Positions 24,901 to 35,977 of a DNA stretch of 64,000 nucleotides are shown one piece after another. Source of the DNA: Pomacea canaliculata (lineage: Eukaryota > Mollusca > Gastropoda > Architaenioglossa > Ampullariidae). The notes below the pieces were generated by a model. That model saw nothing but the letters and a program-made list of their open reading frames with translations. It made no database searches and was not told where the DNA came from. The position numbers and the translations under genes were made by a program. The stretch's first letter is position 1. Each line of letters begins with the position of its first letter. The DNA is taken from the NCBI RefSeq assembly GCF_003073045.1, contig NC_037601.1, forward strand, positions 21,860,150 through 21,924,149. The letters run 5' to 3'.

Positions 24901-26838
24901 TCAATACAAGTGACACGAATGAGCTTACAGGGTACCGGTGGGAGTAACTTTAAGTTTATAGATCTTCTATCCTCCCTCTCCTTGTTCATTTTATACATTA
25001 GTCTTTATGGAATATTTCCAAATTTCCAAACAGTTTGTACTTTGCTCTGATGAAAACATTTTATCACTTTGAAACCAAGATCCTACTTTTTGAAACAGCT
25101 TTAGCTCTGCTTAATCCTATTTGTCAATTGAAATACATGTATCTGTCAATTCAGCCTCATTATTGTTGCCCTTGCCTTGCATTTATGAGTGTGTGATTGC
25201 GTGGTGGTTTCGCGTGACGCAATAAATGGTAATTTGATAGAGATGTGAGCAGGGAAGAGGGACAGAAAGTGTGTGTGGTGTCGTTTTGGATATTGTCATG
25301 TCCAGCTCATATTTGACCCCCCCAAGAGTTTCCAACGCTTTAGGTCATGTGTTGACGCTTTGGGTCAATGTGTTGATTCTCCGTATATTTGTTTTTTGTT
25401 TAAATTGACAGAAGTGAAGCTGCAGAAGATATAGAAATGTCTTCTTTCCTAGATATAGTGAAGCAGGCGTTGCCCTGTAGGCCAGTGTCGTCCACCACCA
25501 GACAACAAGCAATATCACTAAGTCGCTTCTCTCTGCCAAGAGAGGCAAGTTTTTGAATCGAAAGGAACTTGATGACCTCAGATTGCCGGAATGTGCTTGG
25601 CTCTTTTTGCATATTCTCCAGGATTTGAAGCAGCGGCAGTTGAGTTGTATAATCTGCTTGTGACACTGATTGTTTTAAGATTCATTTAGAATGTTTTCCG
25701 ACAGAGTGAAGAACAATGTTCTGAATAAAAATAAAGAAATGGGTTTCCCAAGAGTAACCCCTTTCCCTCAAACAATCTGTAGCAGCAAAATTTATATCAT
25801 GTATGCTTATGTCACCCTGTCACAAAGACAAGATAAAAATTGTTTTCTAAAGCCTAATTTAATATTTGAGCAAAGAGGAACCAAATAGCAAGAACGCGAG
25901 CTCAGAGTAACATGTTATTGCAAAAGGAAGGGTGTGATAAAGGACTATCATTATGGGACAGGGTGTTAGGAGTCATGTTTACGGAAGAGGTGCGTTCTCA
26001 GAGCACGTTTAAAGGATTCAGTAGTGGGTAGGTGGCGGATATGGAAAAGGAGAGAGTTCCATTGTTTTGCTGCAAAATAACTAAATATCCTGTGGCCATA
26101 TGTTGCTGTTTTGGTAAAGATAAAGTGCTTCTCCAGGCAAAGAAAGGAACAGACAGAACGGCTTAGAGACTGGACAACAAACAAAACCCGGACAAAGGAG
26201 AAAGCAAAACATGCCTGCCTCACCGTCGCTAAGGAGAAGTTTAGAAAGCACTCTTGCTCCATCCACTGAACATCTGTTCGGCATTTTCATTGTTGTTATG
26301 TCGACATATTCTTTGCAGCAGGAAGGCATAGACCTTTCTAGAACTCCGACGTGAAGCTGCTTGTTATTAACATTGGACTGACTTCCGTCCGAAACGCCAG
26401 TGCATACAGCTTCCATCGGAACTACTTCCAGAAATGTTGTCGACTTGAAATCGTGATCCAGCAGATGAACTGTCGCCATCACTACAATTTTGGACATTCA
26501 TCGTGTGGTGGACTTGTAGCTTGCCACGTACAACATGTGATCGGAGTTCTACAGATGGGGTGTGCATCTCCTGGTACTGAACGCCCAAAGCATTGGGCAA
26601 ACATTCGTCTGAAACACTAGAACTATAGCTTCCATTGGAAACTCCTTTCACAAATGCTGCTAATTTGACTCTGGGATTCAGCAGACGAATAGTCTACATC
26701 ACTACCAATTTCGATATTCATCTTTTGGTGTATTTGTGTCCAAGGAAACGGTGTGGATGGAGTCCTACAGCTGCGGTATAAACAGGACATAAGCGACTTT
26801 CATTCAATTTTCTGCTGGTAATTTCATTTCTAGTCGAC
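14022..26838 (-). CDS. Two-kinase-domain (pseudo)kinase paralogue 2
   Basis: Exons: 26838-26224 (coding probably from ATG 26497), 25665-25410, 24811-24412, 24258-24081, 23459-22578, 22356-22181, 21415-21247, 20929-20841, 20501-20465, 16456-16342, 15905-15753, about 15380-15280, 15010-14918, 14547-14382, 14200-14022, then the tail exon 13407-12158. Phases agree with paralogues 1 and 3 at most joins. Kinase 1 has VTRDLTCYNLVV, ADLSL, VRWTAPEAL and NPSERPSL; the position of the beta-3 Lys appears to be Asp (GVCLDH). Kinase 2 is badly degenerate in the catalytic loop (AKHRNITWTKHF, no HRD, no Asn) yet keeps LAPEVL and a CP-W/RPTAADIL C-lobe. The linker exon 16456-16342 has a frame conflict shared with paralogue 1. 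The product is probably a cytoplasmic signalling scaffold (inference). Confidence 0.82.
16802..20260 (-). mobile_element. Kolobok-like DNA transposon (TTAA target, THAP remnant)
   Basis: Flanked by TTAA at 16798-16801 and 20261-20264. Terminal inverted repeats begin AGGGATACTAAAGGG at both ends. On the minus strand near the right end (about 19780-20060) a degenerate THAP-type segment is readable: an HHFPKD-like motif, then WEVLCKHLLTIRCF and LLPDAIPTIF, in more than one frame. TTAA targets together with a THAP domain fit the Kolobok superfamily; piggyBac shares the target but lacks THAP. No intact transposase is seen. It sits in the intron between exons 20501-20465 and 16456-16342 of paralogue 2. 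Confidence 0.75.
22181..23459 (-). other. Kinase domain 1 exons (N- and mid-lobe) of paralogue 2
   Basis: Exon 23459-22578 covers the N-lobe, the hinge and the catalytic loop (GIVTRDLTCYNLVV) up to ADLSL. Exon 22356-22181 carries RDHGPIPVRWTAPEAL and the helix F region. The final helix (NPSERPSL) follows in 21415-21247. The catalytic Asp and loop Asn are kept. The HRD His, the DFG Gly and the Asp of the DxWxxG motif (SMVWQIG) are not. Confidence 0.85.
25966..26115 (-). mobile_element. LINE reverse transcriptase C-terminal fragment
   Basis: On the minus strand a short frame reads YGHRIFSYFAAKQWNSL, then LPTTESFKRALRTHLF. This matches the familiar end of non-LTR reverse transcriptases (AAPxLWNSLPxxIR...FKxxLKTHLF). 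It is a truncated piece lying in the intron after the first coding exon of paralogue 2. Confidence 0.7.
26285..26770 (-). repeat. Diverged tandem duplication, about 220-bp period, in the first coding exon of paralogue 2
   Basis: On the minus strand the word GATGAAT(A/G)TC at 26722 and 26502 begins two alignable units, about 70% alike by eye. Both contain TTCC(A/G)ATGGAAGCT and GTTTC(A/G)GACG. The encoded Ser-rich stretch is similar in the two units, but indels put them in different frames. Confidence 0.65.
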
Positions 26839-27477
26839 CTGTGAAATAGAATGTCATTTTAAAACATTTTTATTATCAGTATAATAAATTGTCTCATGTT
26901 GATCGATATGTATATTATATACTATTCTCCTATATCATTGCAAAAATTTTGTGAGCCACCATTAAGACATATGTATTTATTATTTAAGCCTCTCTTACCA
27001 TTTCTATTCCTTGTTTTTCCTGTAAGGGAGAACAGCTGGGGACAAACTGACATACAATGAGCCTACTGCTTAAGATATCTTTATTAAGGACATGTGTACA
27101 ATCTGTTAAAACAACGAACCATTGTAATGTCCACTCAACCGTTTATGTCGGAATGGGAAAACCTGATACTATTTTTGGAAGATGCGTAAGCAGCAAAATG
27201 AAGCGCTGACTAGGTGGCGCTAATTGTCAGACCAGAAACATTATTCCTCTATCCCCTACGATGAGTGCCCTTTGCCCCAGAGACTGCCAGCTCACTGCAC
27301 TTCCGGAACAAAGGACAGTGGAAGATTCTGGGAAACAAAATAGAACCTGAAGTGCTACCGGCTACGATGTCTCGATGTATATCTCTCTCTTGCTGGTTAT
27401 TTTCTTTGTAATTCTCTCTATCAATGGGCATGTCTTCAATAGTTACTTTGCCTGCATTTTTTTTTTTCAGCTTAGAG

Positions 27478-28392
27478 CAGACCTGGGCAAGGGCCGGCCC
27501 GCCTCCTGTCTCTGACCGGCACGCCCGCCAGTATATATAATATATATACAGTATTGGGTAAAACTGAGTTAACTATACAGTGATACCTCGGTTCTCGAAC
27601 ATAATTCGTTCCGGGGGGCCGGTCGAGAACCAATTGTTCGAGAACCGAAGCAATGAAACCCATAGGAATATGGAAACTGGATTAATTCGTTCCAAGCCCC
27701 AGAATATTTACTGGCCTATTTGTATATAATATGTAGAAAACATTAGTCTCAACAAGAAATAAGAATAAAAGTGTATTTATTAAACCAAAAAATGTACTGG
27801 TACAGTAAATTGTGTTTCATTTACTGTATGTACGAAATAAGTAGCAGTTTCTCATTCCTCATTATCTGAGGCCTTGCTTAGTTATCGTGTGGCAATTGGC
27901 AGCCTATAACAGCTTTATTCTTAAGAAAGTAGAGATGGTGTATTTGGCTTGCATACTCAGCAGGATCCCACGTTGCCCTGTTCATATTTGAATGATTTCT
28001 TTCTTCAGCTCAGTATGTGTTCTCACAGACTTTGTCTGCATGGCTTTTTTGGACCATGTCTAAGGGTTAAAATTCAGTGTACAGTGCAATACAGTACAGT
28101 ACCACAAAAGTGACTCTCTTGACTCTCTCTCTCTCTGCACTCACACTGAATGACGGCAAGGCGCGCTGGCCCAATGAACGCATTCGGCTCAACTCGGCTC
28201 ACTCGGCTCATCTCAGACGTTGGATGTTCGAGTTCCAAATATTTGTTCGGATTCCAAGACAAATTTCTCGAATTTCCTGGTCGAATACCGATTTGGTCGA
28301 AAGTCAAGGCGTCGAGAACCGAGGTATCACTGTATTAGTCCGGCCTCTAAAATCCAATTCTCATGCGGCCTTGGAAAATTAATTGCCACCTG
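27478..28392. mobile_element. hAT MITE copy 1 (CAG...CACCTG), split by a TA-target element
   Basis: The left end is CAGACCTGGGCAAGGGCC and the right end is a degraded form of GCCCACCCCTG, matching the copies at 35791-35977 and 40657-40765. The left flank is GCTTAGAG. The right flank ATTAGACG matches it poorly; the better match is the flank at 40766-40773. A second element occupies 27578-28332. Confidence 0.7.
27578..28332. mobile_element. Non-autonomous pogo/Tc1-mariner-like element with TA target
   Basis: The ends are CAGTGATACCTCGGTTCTCG and its inverted copy CGAGAACCGAGGTATCACTG, each flanked by TA. The sister MITE at 35791-35977 has the uninterrupted sequence AACTATATTAG at this point, so the empty site is visible in the same window. 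The interior has no transposase frame that I can follow. Confidence 0.8.
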
Positions 28393-30010
28393 ATTAGACG
28401 GTTCTTGCGAGATAATCATTGTCTCCAGCGGCCTTCTGTATTTAAATTTTTAAAAAAAAAAACGTTTTTCTTTTTAAAATGGAATACTGTAGTGGCGTGG
28501 ACAGATCTTCCGTTGAAAGCTTCACTACTCGGCAAAAGTCAGAGGAAAGGTTACCACCACCACCACCACCTTTTTCGGCGTTGTTTGTCGGTGACGACAC
28601 CATCATCGGCGCGCGTCCCCGAAACGTCTGGTCACTTTACCTCCTCTCACCCTTTACTCTCTCTCCAATCACACCTCTCTTTGTTTTTGTTTTAAACATC
28701 TAACTGACACGCATTCCGGAAACGTCCATCATTCACACCTTTCGCCCTCGCACGTGTTCAGTCCTGTAGTACTTGGTGTAGGTCTCTGACACATTCATGG
28801 CTGTTAGTATGTCTGTACTTCTCTACTGACTTGCTTGTCTGTGTACCAATGTGCTTTATGCATTTTTTGTAGTTGAATATCTTTTTGTTTGTATATATCG
28901 CACTGAGCTTACTGTGAAAAATGTGGGAAATTATTTGTTGGCAGGGACTGCACGAGATAGCACAGCGAGGTCACCTGGAATTTGTGGTAGAACTCAAACT
29001 CACACACTTATTGTTGCTACTCTTCACGCACACAAACACACACAAACGCCATCTACCTTTGTCTCAGTCACTAAATGTGTATCTCAATCATTTGCATGAT
29101 TTGTATTCATAGAATTGCGAGTGGAAATCAATGTCACTGTTAGGGCTGGTATTTTTTTTTATTATTTTTTTATTTCTTTCTTTATTTTTTGTAATCAATC
29201 TGCACACCCCTCTTAGGCGAGTCTGTAAAATGACAGAGTTGATAGAGAAGCACATCTCAATATTGTGCACTGGTACAACAAACCAGCTCACCGGACTACA
29301 ACAAGATGCGCATGCGCGCGGGTGTGTGTGTTTACTGCAGTACCAGAGGTTGTACGTAACGCAGTTAGCATTTTCTTTCGGGCGTTGTGGGACTCGCTCT
29401 CTCACAGACACACTCGCAATCACACAGACAAACCTCCGCGCATCCGACGCGAGCAGCGAAGCCAGTCAGTCTCAGTGAAGACAAAACGTGCACACGAAGT
29501 GACAACACAAAACTAAAGTTTATTGCCAGCGGTCGTATAGTACGGAAGCTTAAAAAATTAAGACTCTTTCATACAGATGGCCAAACAAAACAAATAGTGG
29601 GAGAGCCCCACCATAACACGCACGCTCAAAAAAAAAAAAAAAAAACAATCAGACACACATCCACCATGTACACCGCCCCTCTAGCTAATGGCGCTCGCGG
29701 GTCTGACGCAGCCCACAACTGTCACACAGTTCAAAAGGCTATTCCCCTTTCCAGGCCACTGCCTGAGTACCCCCCCCCCTCCCTGTTCACAGCGACGGAC
29801 CAATCACAGTGTCACACTCTCTGCTATTGGCAGGAAGACAGTTCGTCCTCGCGACTCGAGTGTCGGGGCGTGGCCAACGGTCTGGTCATATACAGGTGGT
29901 CAACGGCACTCCGTCCTCTGTTTGCTGACTGTTGATCCTTAGTGCGGTAACTTTTCACACCGATTGATCGACTGTGGCGATTGAGTCTGCAGAAAGTGAA
30001 CAACACACTA
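28393..30010. repeat. Direct repeat unit, copy A (blocks a-b-c-d)
   Basis: Starts GGTTCTTGCG...TCATTGTCTCCAGCGG and runs through the block near GTGGCGTGGACAGATCT, the GC-rich block with TGCGCATGCGCGC and the block ending GATTGATCGA. It matches 35978-37740 in order and orientation with many small indels. It ends where the 513-codon ORF begins, so it may be that gene's leader and promoter. Confidence 0.75.
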
Positions 30011-30015
30011 CTAAC

Positions 30016-31557
30016 ATGAGTAAACAACAGCCAATCAAGGTCTGTGAAGAAGCCTTCCTCCGCTGTGCGCCGTGGACACCAGTTATCTTCAGACTGCAGC
30101 AAAAAAGGATAGTAAAAACACCAGGCCACAATAGTCGTTATAGTGAAGCTATTAACTGTTTGGAGGCTTTTGGTGTTCGCAGTGACATTGACTCTGTGTG
30201 CGCACACCTGACAACTTTTAAATATTCTGAAATCGCCAAGAGAGTGTTCTGTAATATTCGTAAACGGCCACAACGACAGCCTTGGAGCTTACCTGCTGCT
30301 GTCGACCTTTCTGTTGCCGTGGAGTTACAAGACCCCATGGCGTACCAAGCTAAAAGGCTCTTTAAGGACTTCCTGCGTGTCTTCCTTAGTCTCTGCCAGA
30401 ACCTCATTGAAGATAATCAGTCTCTTGAGCAGAGACTGAAAGGCGCTTTCATTGATGTTTTCGAAGGACTGACAGATTCTAATTTCAGTCTTGAGCCTCA
30501 CTGGAACGAAAAACCTATACGCAAGGAAAGCTCTATTTGTTATGCACTACATCTCGTCCATCGCTACCACATAGAATTTCCAGAGTATTACGAAACGATG
30601 ATCAGTGATCTGGCTATCCTTGCTCCTAAACATTGGGGAATGTACCAGCGAGGAAATAAGTATTCAGGAGACTACACAAAGTGGTGTATACCTGAAACGT
30701 TTAGTGGATTTGAATTGGACACCGAATCTGACACACCAAGGGACTGGGATGCCATGCAGGGAGAAAGGATAGCTTATGGTGGGAGGTCTACATTACTGTC
30801 TCCTGAAAAACGTACAAGAGTGGCGGGTTCGTCGAGTTCGGAGGAAGAAGGATCGTCCTTACCTAAGTTGAGGCGCACAGAGCGCTCAAACTTGACATTG
30901 CGACAATCTACACCACCTGACATTGTCGATGAAACTTCTTCCTCCTCTCAAGTGTCATCACCATCAGAGGGAGAAGCATCTGACTATGAAGGACTTGACA
31001 GAGAAAGTAGCAATACCGAGGACGACGTGGTGACGAGAAATACAGCAAACATGGACACGGCTAGAGCGATGACCTTTAGTCCTCAGCCTTCTACCTCTCG
31101 TGAAGAGGAGCAACCGTCGACTTCTAGACAAGCAGACGTCAGGGACGTGGAGACAAATGACAGAACCGTTTCTTCTGGTTCTACAGCAGGAGACATCAGA
31201 CAATCATCTTTGACAGTGGATACTGCTGGCGTTTCTTCTGGTTCTTCTACAGCACGAGACATCAGACAATCATCTCTTGCAATGGATACTGTTGGTGTTT
31301 CTTCTGGTTCTTCTACAGCACGAGACATCAGACAATCATTTCTTGCAATGGATACTGTTGGTGTTTCTTCTGGTTCTTCTACAGCACGAGACATCAGACA
31401 ATCATCTTTTGTAATGGCTAATGCTGGCCTATTGAACGAAGTATCGCAGACGCCTGAAGTTTCCTCCTTTCTGGATGAATGTGTTAAAGCAATGATTCGT
31501 CAGAGATGCAAGAATTTGCTGGGGAATTTAGGCCCAACTGACGATTTTACAGAATGA
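30016..31557 (+). CDS. Intronless 513-residue protein of unknown family with four 22-residue repeats
   Basis: The first ATG in the open frame is at 30016 (MSKQQP). Upstream in-frame codons to 29974 lack ATG. Residues 1 to about 250 are compact and helix-rich (KRLFKDFLRVFLSLCQNL, LAPKHW). Residues 260-390 are Ser/Glu-rich and disordered. About 391-470 hold four near-identical 22-residue repeats (SSGSSTARDIRQSS.LAMDT). The C-terminus is again ordered (RCKNLLGNLG). I recognise no family. A related fragment lies at 36679-36765. A likely poly(A) signal, AATAAA, is at about 32477. Its setting in a repeat island suggests a mobile-element or recently captured gene, but no transposase, polymerase or structural motif is visible. 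Confidence 0.7.
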   Translation: MSKQQPIKVCEEAFLRCAPWTPVIFRLQQKRIVKTPGHNSRYSEAINCLEAFGVRSDIDSVCAHLTTFKYSEIAKRVFCNIRKRPQRQPWSLPAAVDLSVAVELQDPMAYQAKRLFKDFLRVFLSLCQNLIEDNQSLEQRLKGAFIDVFEGLTDSNFSLEPHWNEKPIRKESSICYALHLVHRYHIEFPEYYETMISDLAILAPKHWGMYQRGNKYSGDYTKWCIPETFSGFELDTESDTPRDWDAMQGERIAYGGRSTLLSPEKRTRVAGSSSSEEEGSSLPKLRRTERSNLTLRQSTPPDIVDETSSSSQVSSPSEGEASDYEGLDRESSNTEDDVVTRNTANMDTARAMTFSPQPSTSREEEQPSTSRQADVRDVETNDRTVSSGSTAGDIRQSSLTVDTAGVSSGSSTARDIRQSSLAMDTVGVSSGSSTARDIRQSFLAMDTVGVSSGSSTARDIRQSSFVMANAGLLNEVSQTPEVSSFLDECVKAMIRQRCKNLLGNLGPTDDFTE

Positions 31558-32059
31558 CTTTAACAAAGTTTATGTTGTTATCAAGTTTATAACCTTGACA
31601 TCATCATATTTCTAACTGTATGTGTCTAATTTACGTAAGGTGTACTTGTCCCCACTGAGTGTCCGAACATTGTCAACTGTTTGTTCGCCTCTTGTCAGTT
31701 GACAAAATAACCAAAGTATTCTAATGCTCAGTGCAGGTATCTTCATTACTTCCTTCTGAACACTAATTGTTAGAAGCATCGTGGTGTATGTGTGTGTTTC
31801 CAAATGTTTCTGTATCGCTATCAGTACTTGTAGCTACATGCGTTGATAAACGCATTTTTTGTGCATGTGCGCTTGTGTGTATGTGTGTGTGTGTGCATGC
31901 GCGCGCTTGCTTGTGTGTGTGTGGGGAATGGGTGGTTCAAGCTATGGCGTGCACAGGACATAATTTAGAATATATGTATCTGTCGTTTAAGCCCAGTTTA
32001 ACAGTTTGCTTGTGTGTCCCTTTAACCTACATTTTTTTCTATGTCTGAGTCTATTTAAT

Positions 32060-32340
32060 TCTGTGAGTTATGTCAAACTGATTACAGTAAGAAGTGTTGT
32101 GTTATGTACTCCACACGTTACTTTAACATTTATCGCCAAACTACTTTCTTTAAGTAGATGTTAGAATGCTTATATTTACGATTTTTCTGCTTAAAATGTC
32201 AAACTGATTACAATCAGAAGTGCTGTGTACAGGTCAAGTTATGTACTTCACAAGTTACTTTAACATTTATCGCCAAACTACTTTCTTTAAGTAGATGTTA
32301 GAATGCTTATATTTACGATTTTGCTGCTTAAAATTGTCTT
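32060..32340 (+). repeat. Tandem duplication in the 3' region of the 513-codon gene
   Basis: Two units of about 130 bp start GTCAAACTGATTACA and share ACTTTAACATTTATCGCC and AAGTAGATGTTAGAATGC, differing by a few bases and one short insertion. They lie between the stop at 31557 and the AATAAA at about 32477. Confidence 0.85.
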
Positions 32341-32639
32341 GGTACCTCTTCCTGCCAGGAATGACTTCTGTGGAGGGTGTAATGCCGAGTTCTATGATGC
32401 TAGCGGTAATCGCATCTTCAACTGTTAATACTTGCTAACCCTGTCCTGAAAATGTAAGAAATTTATGTAAGGACACAATAAAGTTGTAGGTACCACAATG
32501 AAATTCAAGCGTTTATTCTGTGGGTGGTTTGGACGGTGGCAGTGATGGTGATTCAAGAATTGTTGTAAAGGGTGATGTAACTATTCTCTAAATTGTCTGC
32601 ACACTGCGTGCATTACATGCGTATTTATTTATTTATTTA

Positions 32640-33540
32640 TTTATATTTCTTTCTTTATTTTTTTAATCAGTCTGCACAGCCCCTCTGTAGGCGATTGCAG
32701 GAAGGAAAGCTGCAGAGTTCTGTAAAATGACAAGTTGATAGAGAAGCATCATCTCAGTATTGTGGCACTGGTACAACAACACCAGCTCACGGACTACAAC
32801 AAGATGCGCATGGCGCGGCGGTGTGTGTGTTGACTGCAGTAGCCAGAGGTTGTCGCCGTAACGCGATCGGGCGTTGTGGGACTCGCTCTCTCACAGACAC
32901 ACTCGCAATCACACAGACAAACCTCCGCCCACCCGACGCGAGCAGCGAAGCCAGTCACTCGTCAGTGAAGACAAAACGCGCACACGAAGTGACAACACAA
33001 AACTAAAGTTTATTGGCGGTCGCACTATTACACCGCCAGCTTAAAATAAATAAATAAAATGTGGAAGACGAAAAGAGAAAGAAAACAAAACTCCTTTCAT
33101 TTCAGAGTGGTCAAACAAAACAAATAGGAAGAGCCCACCATAAATACGCATGCACAAAAAAAACAAAAAAAACAACAACAATCGCAACAACAAAAACAAA
33201 ACCAGACACACACCCGAACATGTACACCCGCCCCTCTAGCTCTCGCGACTTCGTGTCGGGGCGTGCCAACGGTCTGTGGGTCACAGGCAGTGGTCAACGG
33301 CACTCCGTCCTCATTTGCTGATGTTGATCCTTTGTGGGTAACTTTTGACACCGATTGATCGAGTGTGTGATTGAGCCTGCGTAAGTGATGTACATCAGCA
33401 ACACACTCTACGGCCATGCATTACAGAATCACAAGCGTCTCTTGTTCCCTTCCAACAACAGCGGTCGTCAGCCATCGACAGACGCCAACCTTATCTACAC
33501 AAGAGAATTCCCTACATTGTCTTAGACGCTGAGCGCATAT
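32640..33540. repeat. Direct repeat unit, copy B (blocks c-d only)
   Basis: Begins near TTAATCAGTCTGCACAGCCC and runs through GACTCGCTCTCTCACAGACA to GACGCTGAGCGCATATCAT. It matches 36990-37880. Blocks a and b are absent. An (ATTT)n run precedes it. Confidence 0.75.
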
Positions 33541-34380
33541 CATTTTTTTTTTTTTTTTTTTTTTAGCCTTCGCCCCTCCTGGGGCATTGGCCATCGACTA
33601 CAGTCTTAACAACTGTGTCGATGTTTTGGTAGCAGGGATTTGTTTTACGGGTGGGGGTGTGGCCCCACGCCCACCTCTTCCTTTTCAGCGGCTTGGACCG
33701 TCCTTGGCGGAGGGTCCAACCCTGTAAACAGATAAGATGAGATAACTTTATTTCCAGCAAAGGAGATGTGTTTCCAGCATGCAAGCAGTCAGAGAGAAAA
33801 CCAAAAACATTCAACAATAACATCAGCAATGGCAGAAGTGAGCAACCACACACACCCACACACACACACAACGCCCGCATCAATAACCAGTTTCCATGAC
33901 TACATAATACATGATAACAGAGATGGATTACCGTCTCCTCCTTTGTGTAACACGCAGTTCGGTCTACTAGTCGCTTATAGTTTTTTTGTTTATTGAATGC
34001 AGAGATGGCCGATGGAATGATGATGACCTTCTATAAAACGTTCTTTTTCGCAAGAGGGACCTCAATCTTCCGTCTGAGGGCATAGGCTCGAAGCGGGGGT
34101 TGAGTGGATCGGTGGGGTCAAGCATGATTTGTTTTGTGCTTGTGGACAAGGGCTGAATCGTACAGGTGGGAAAGGTCAGCTGTTTGTGAGCCTACGATTT
34201 TGCTGGCTGTTTTATGACTCTCCTCAGTTGTTCTTGTTTTGTCACGCTTGTGTGCCCATACCAAGAGATGCACTGCAGAGAAAGAACAGATGCCCGAGAC
34301 AGAAATGAAACTCAGGCAGCCAACCTTTCACTGTATGGTGACAGGCGCTAACAGCGCTAACCGTTGCGCACCGGACGCTA
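33541..34380 (-). mobile_element. tRNA-headed retroposon with LINE 3' region, copy 1
   Basis: Reading the minus strand from 34380: a tRNA-like head with box A-like GCGCAACGGTTAGCGC and a box B-like segment. Then comes a LINE reverse transcriptase C-terminal stretch with CTCAACCCCCGCTTCGAGCC, then a tail with AATAAAGTTATCTCATCTTATC-like sequence. After that follows a segment ending GAGGGGCGAAGG and a poly(A) run (T-run at 33541-33563 on plus). The nearly identical copy at 37881-38725 shares the same order. The RT fragment is similar to the ends of CR1/L2-like elements; the exact family is uncertain. Confidence 0.65.
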
Positions 34381-35790
34381 CGCATATCATACTACAGCAA
34401 AAATCCCCCAAAATACAGATTTCAGCACATAAGTTCCCCCCCCCCTACACACAACACGTCTGTACACAAATCTCTCAGCCTCAGTCTCTCACGCACTTTC
34501 ACACTTGCGCACCTGCTGGCCAGCCACCGCCGTCACTACTTGACAGGTGAGGTGTTGAAAGACCGGTACACTAGCCGTGGCGAAACAGTTTGTTTTGTTT
34601 TGTTTTGTCTTTGCCACCATCGGGACACCGGTGCTGAATTAGACTGAGTGTCGCGAGAGTCAGAGGTTGATGTAGCCGATCGTGAGAAAGAGGAACGGTA
34701 GATGTCATAGGCAGCGGCGGCGTTTCTGGGTGGCAAGTGGGGCGGACCCCCCCCCCCCCCCCAGGCCCCCTCTTGAAGGGGCCCGCGCTTCAGCCCCGAG
34801 GTAAAGTGACCAGACAGTCCCGCTTGAGACCTCGTGTCCCGCCTGCTCATAAAATGTCCGGGCGGCACGCCCAATGTCCCGCTTTGTGGCAAGTCCATCA
34901 ATGTCCCTCTTGTCTTTAAAAATAAAGTACACTGATTGACATCCACGCCTTTGGTGTTGGCGGTGTCTTGTTGATCCCGATTGACTTTCCGTTGCTCTGC
35001 GGGCTCCGGTCTTTGACCCGTGACGACAATGACCTGCCGGCCGACATCTTATTGCACGCGCCGCTAGTACATCGCCGGTGGTCGTCTGCTCGTCCATCGT
35101 AAGGTGTCAGATTCTGTGGTTTAGGTTGTCGAGTTCCCCCACTCCCCACTGGGGTTAAGTTTCCTCCCTACCCTAACCCCACGCCAGCACACACCAACCT
35201 AGTGATAATGGAATGGACAACAAATGATAGTACACAATGGCTTCACCTGCCGACTTTGTTGTAAAGTGAAGCTGTTGGAAGTCGCTCGCTTTCCTTTGAA
35301 GACAGCGCTAACGACTCCATCAGACATGTCAGTCTGTTATTATTTTTTATCTTTTTACTGTCTCTGTGTTAGATGCTACAGACTGCCGATTTCTAACTTT
35401 TTAGCAATTAACCTAGGCCGATGTTTAAAAAAATAAAAAAACAAGTGCATTTTACATTTTGGGAGACGATGCCGATCCAAAGGCATCCACAGGCCGAACT
35501 TAAGCCCACCCCTGGTATAGAGTTGTAGACTAATGTAGTTTGCTTGGTGAAGGAGAGACGGGAAGAGAAAGTTAACGGTGTCGTGGAGTAACTACAGGAA
35601 ACAAGTTCCTTTGACATCTCACTTCGGGCTTAGAGGTTGCAGTGCCAGCGGCAGGCCCCATCTTCTCCATTCACAGAGTGGCCATACATCAGTAACATAT
35701 CACCTCTTTACAGTCAGTTCCAACTTGCTTGCAGGCCCCTTCAGTGGCACATTAATTCACAGACCTCAATGCACGAGCGTTCTTCTAGAA
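34381..35790. repeat. Repeat-derived stretch (block f) and unassigned DNA
   Basis: 34381-34700 (CTCTCAGCCTCAGTCTCTCAC... to GGAACGGTAGATGTCAT) recurs at 38730-38925 and 40325-40656. From 34700 to 35790 the sequence is unique in this window: a GC-rich C-run at 34749-34762, a stretch rich in TGTCCCGC words, then AT-rich DNA. No gene is seen. Confidence 0.55.
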
Positions 35791-35977
35791 CAGACCAGGG
35801 CAAGGGCCGGCCCGCTCTCTGTCTCTGACCGGCCCGCCCGCTGGCCCGCCTGCCAGTATATATACTATATATACAGTATTGGGTAAATCTGAGTTAACTA
35901 TATTAGTCCGGCCCTCTAAAACCATCCCAATTTCTCATGCGGCCCCTTGGGAAAATTAAATTAATTGCCCACCCCTG
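35791..35977. mobile_element. hAT MITE copy 2, complete and uninterrupted
   Basis: The ends are CAGACCAGGGCAAGGGCC and GCCCACCCCTG, with imperfect flanks TTCTAGAA and ATCTAGAC (6 of 8 match). It lacks the TA-target insertion found in copy 1. Confidence 0.75.

Noticed and set aside
27240-27470. Short ORFs before the repeat island
   Set aside because: No coding character, and no repeat structure apart from a T-run.
29088-29935. Several overlapping ORFs in the direct repeat blocks
   Set aside because: They differ between copies, lack homology and fall in low-complexity GT/CA-rich repeat DNA.
31083-31394. Minus-strand repetitive ORF (SRAVEEPEETPTVS)
   Set aside because: It is the antisense reading of the 66-nt repeats in the plus-strand ORF; repeats keep all frames open.
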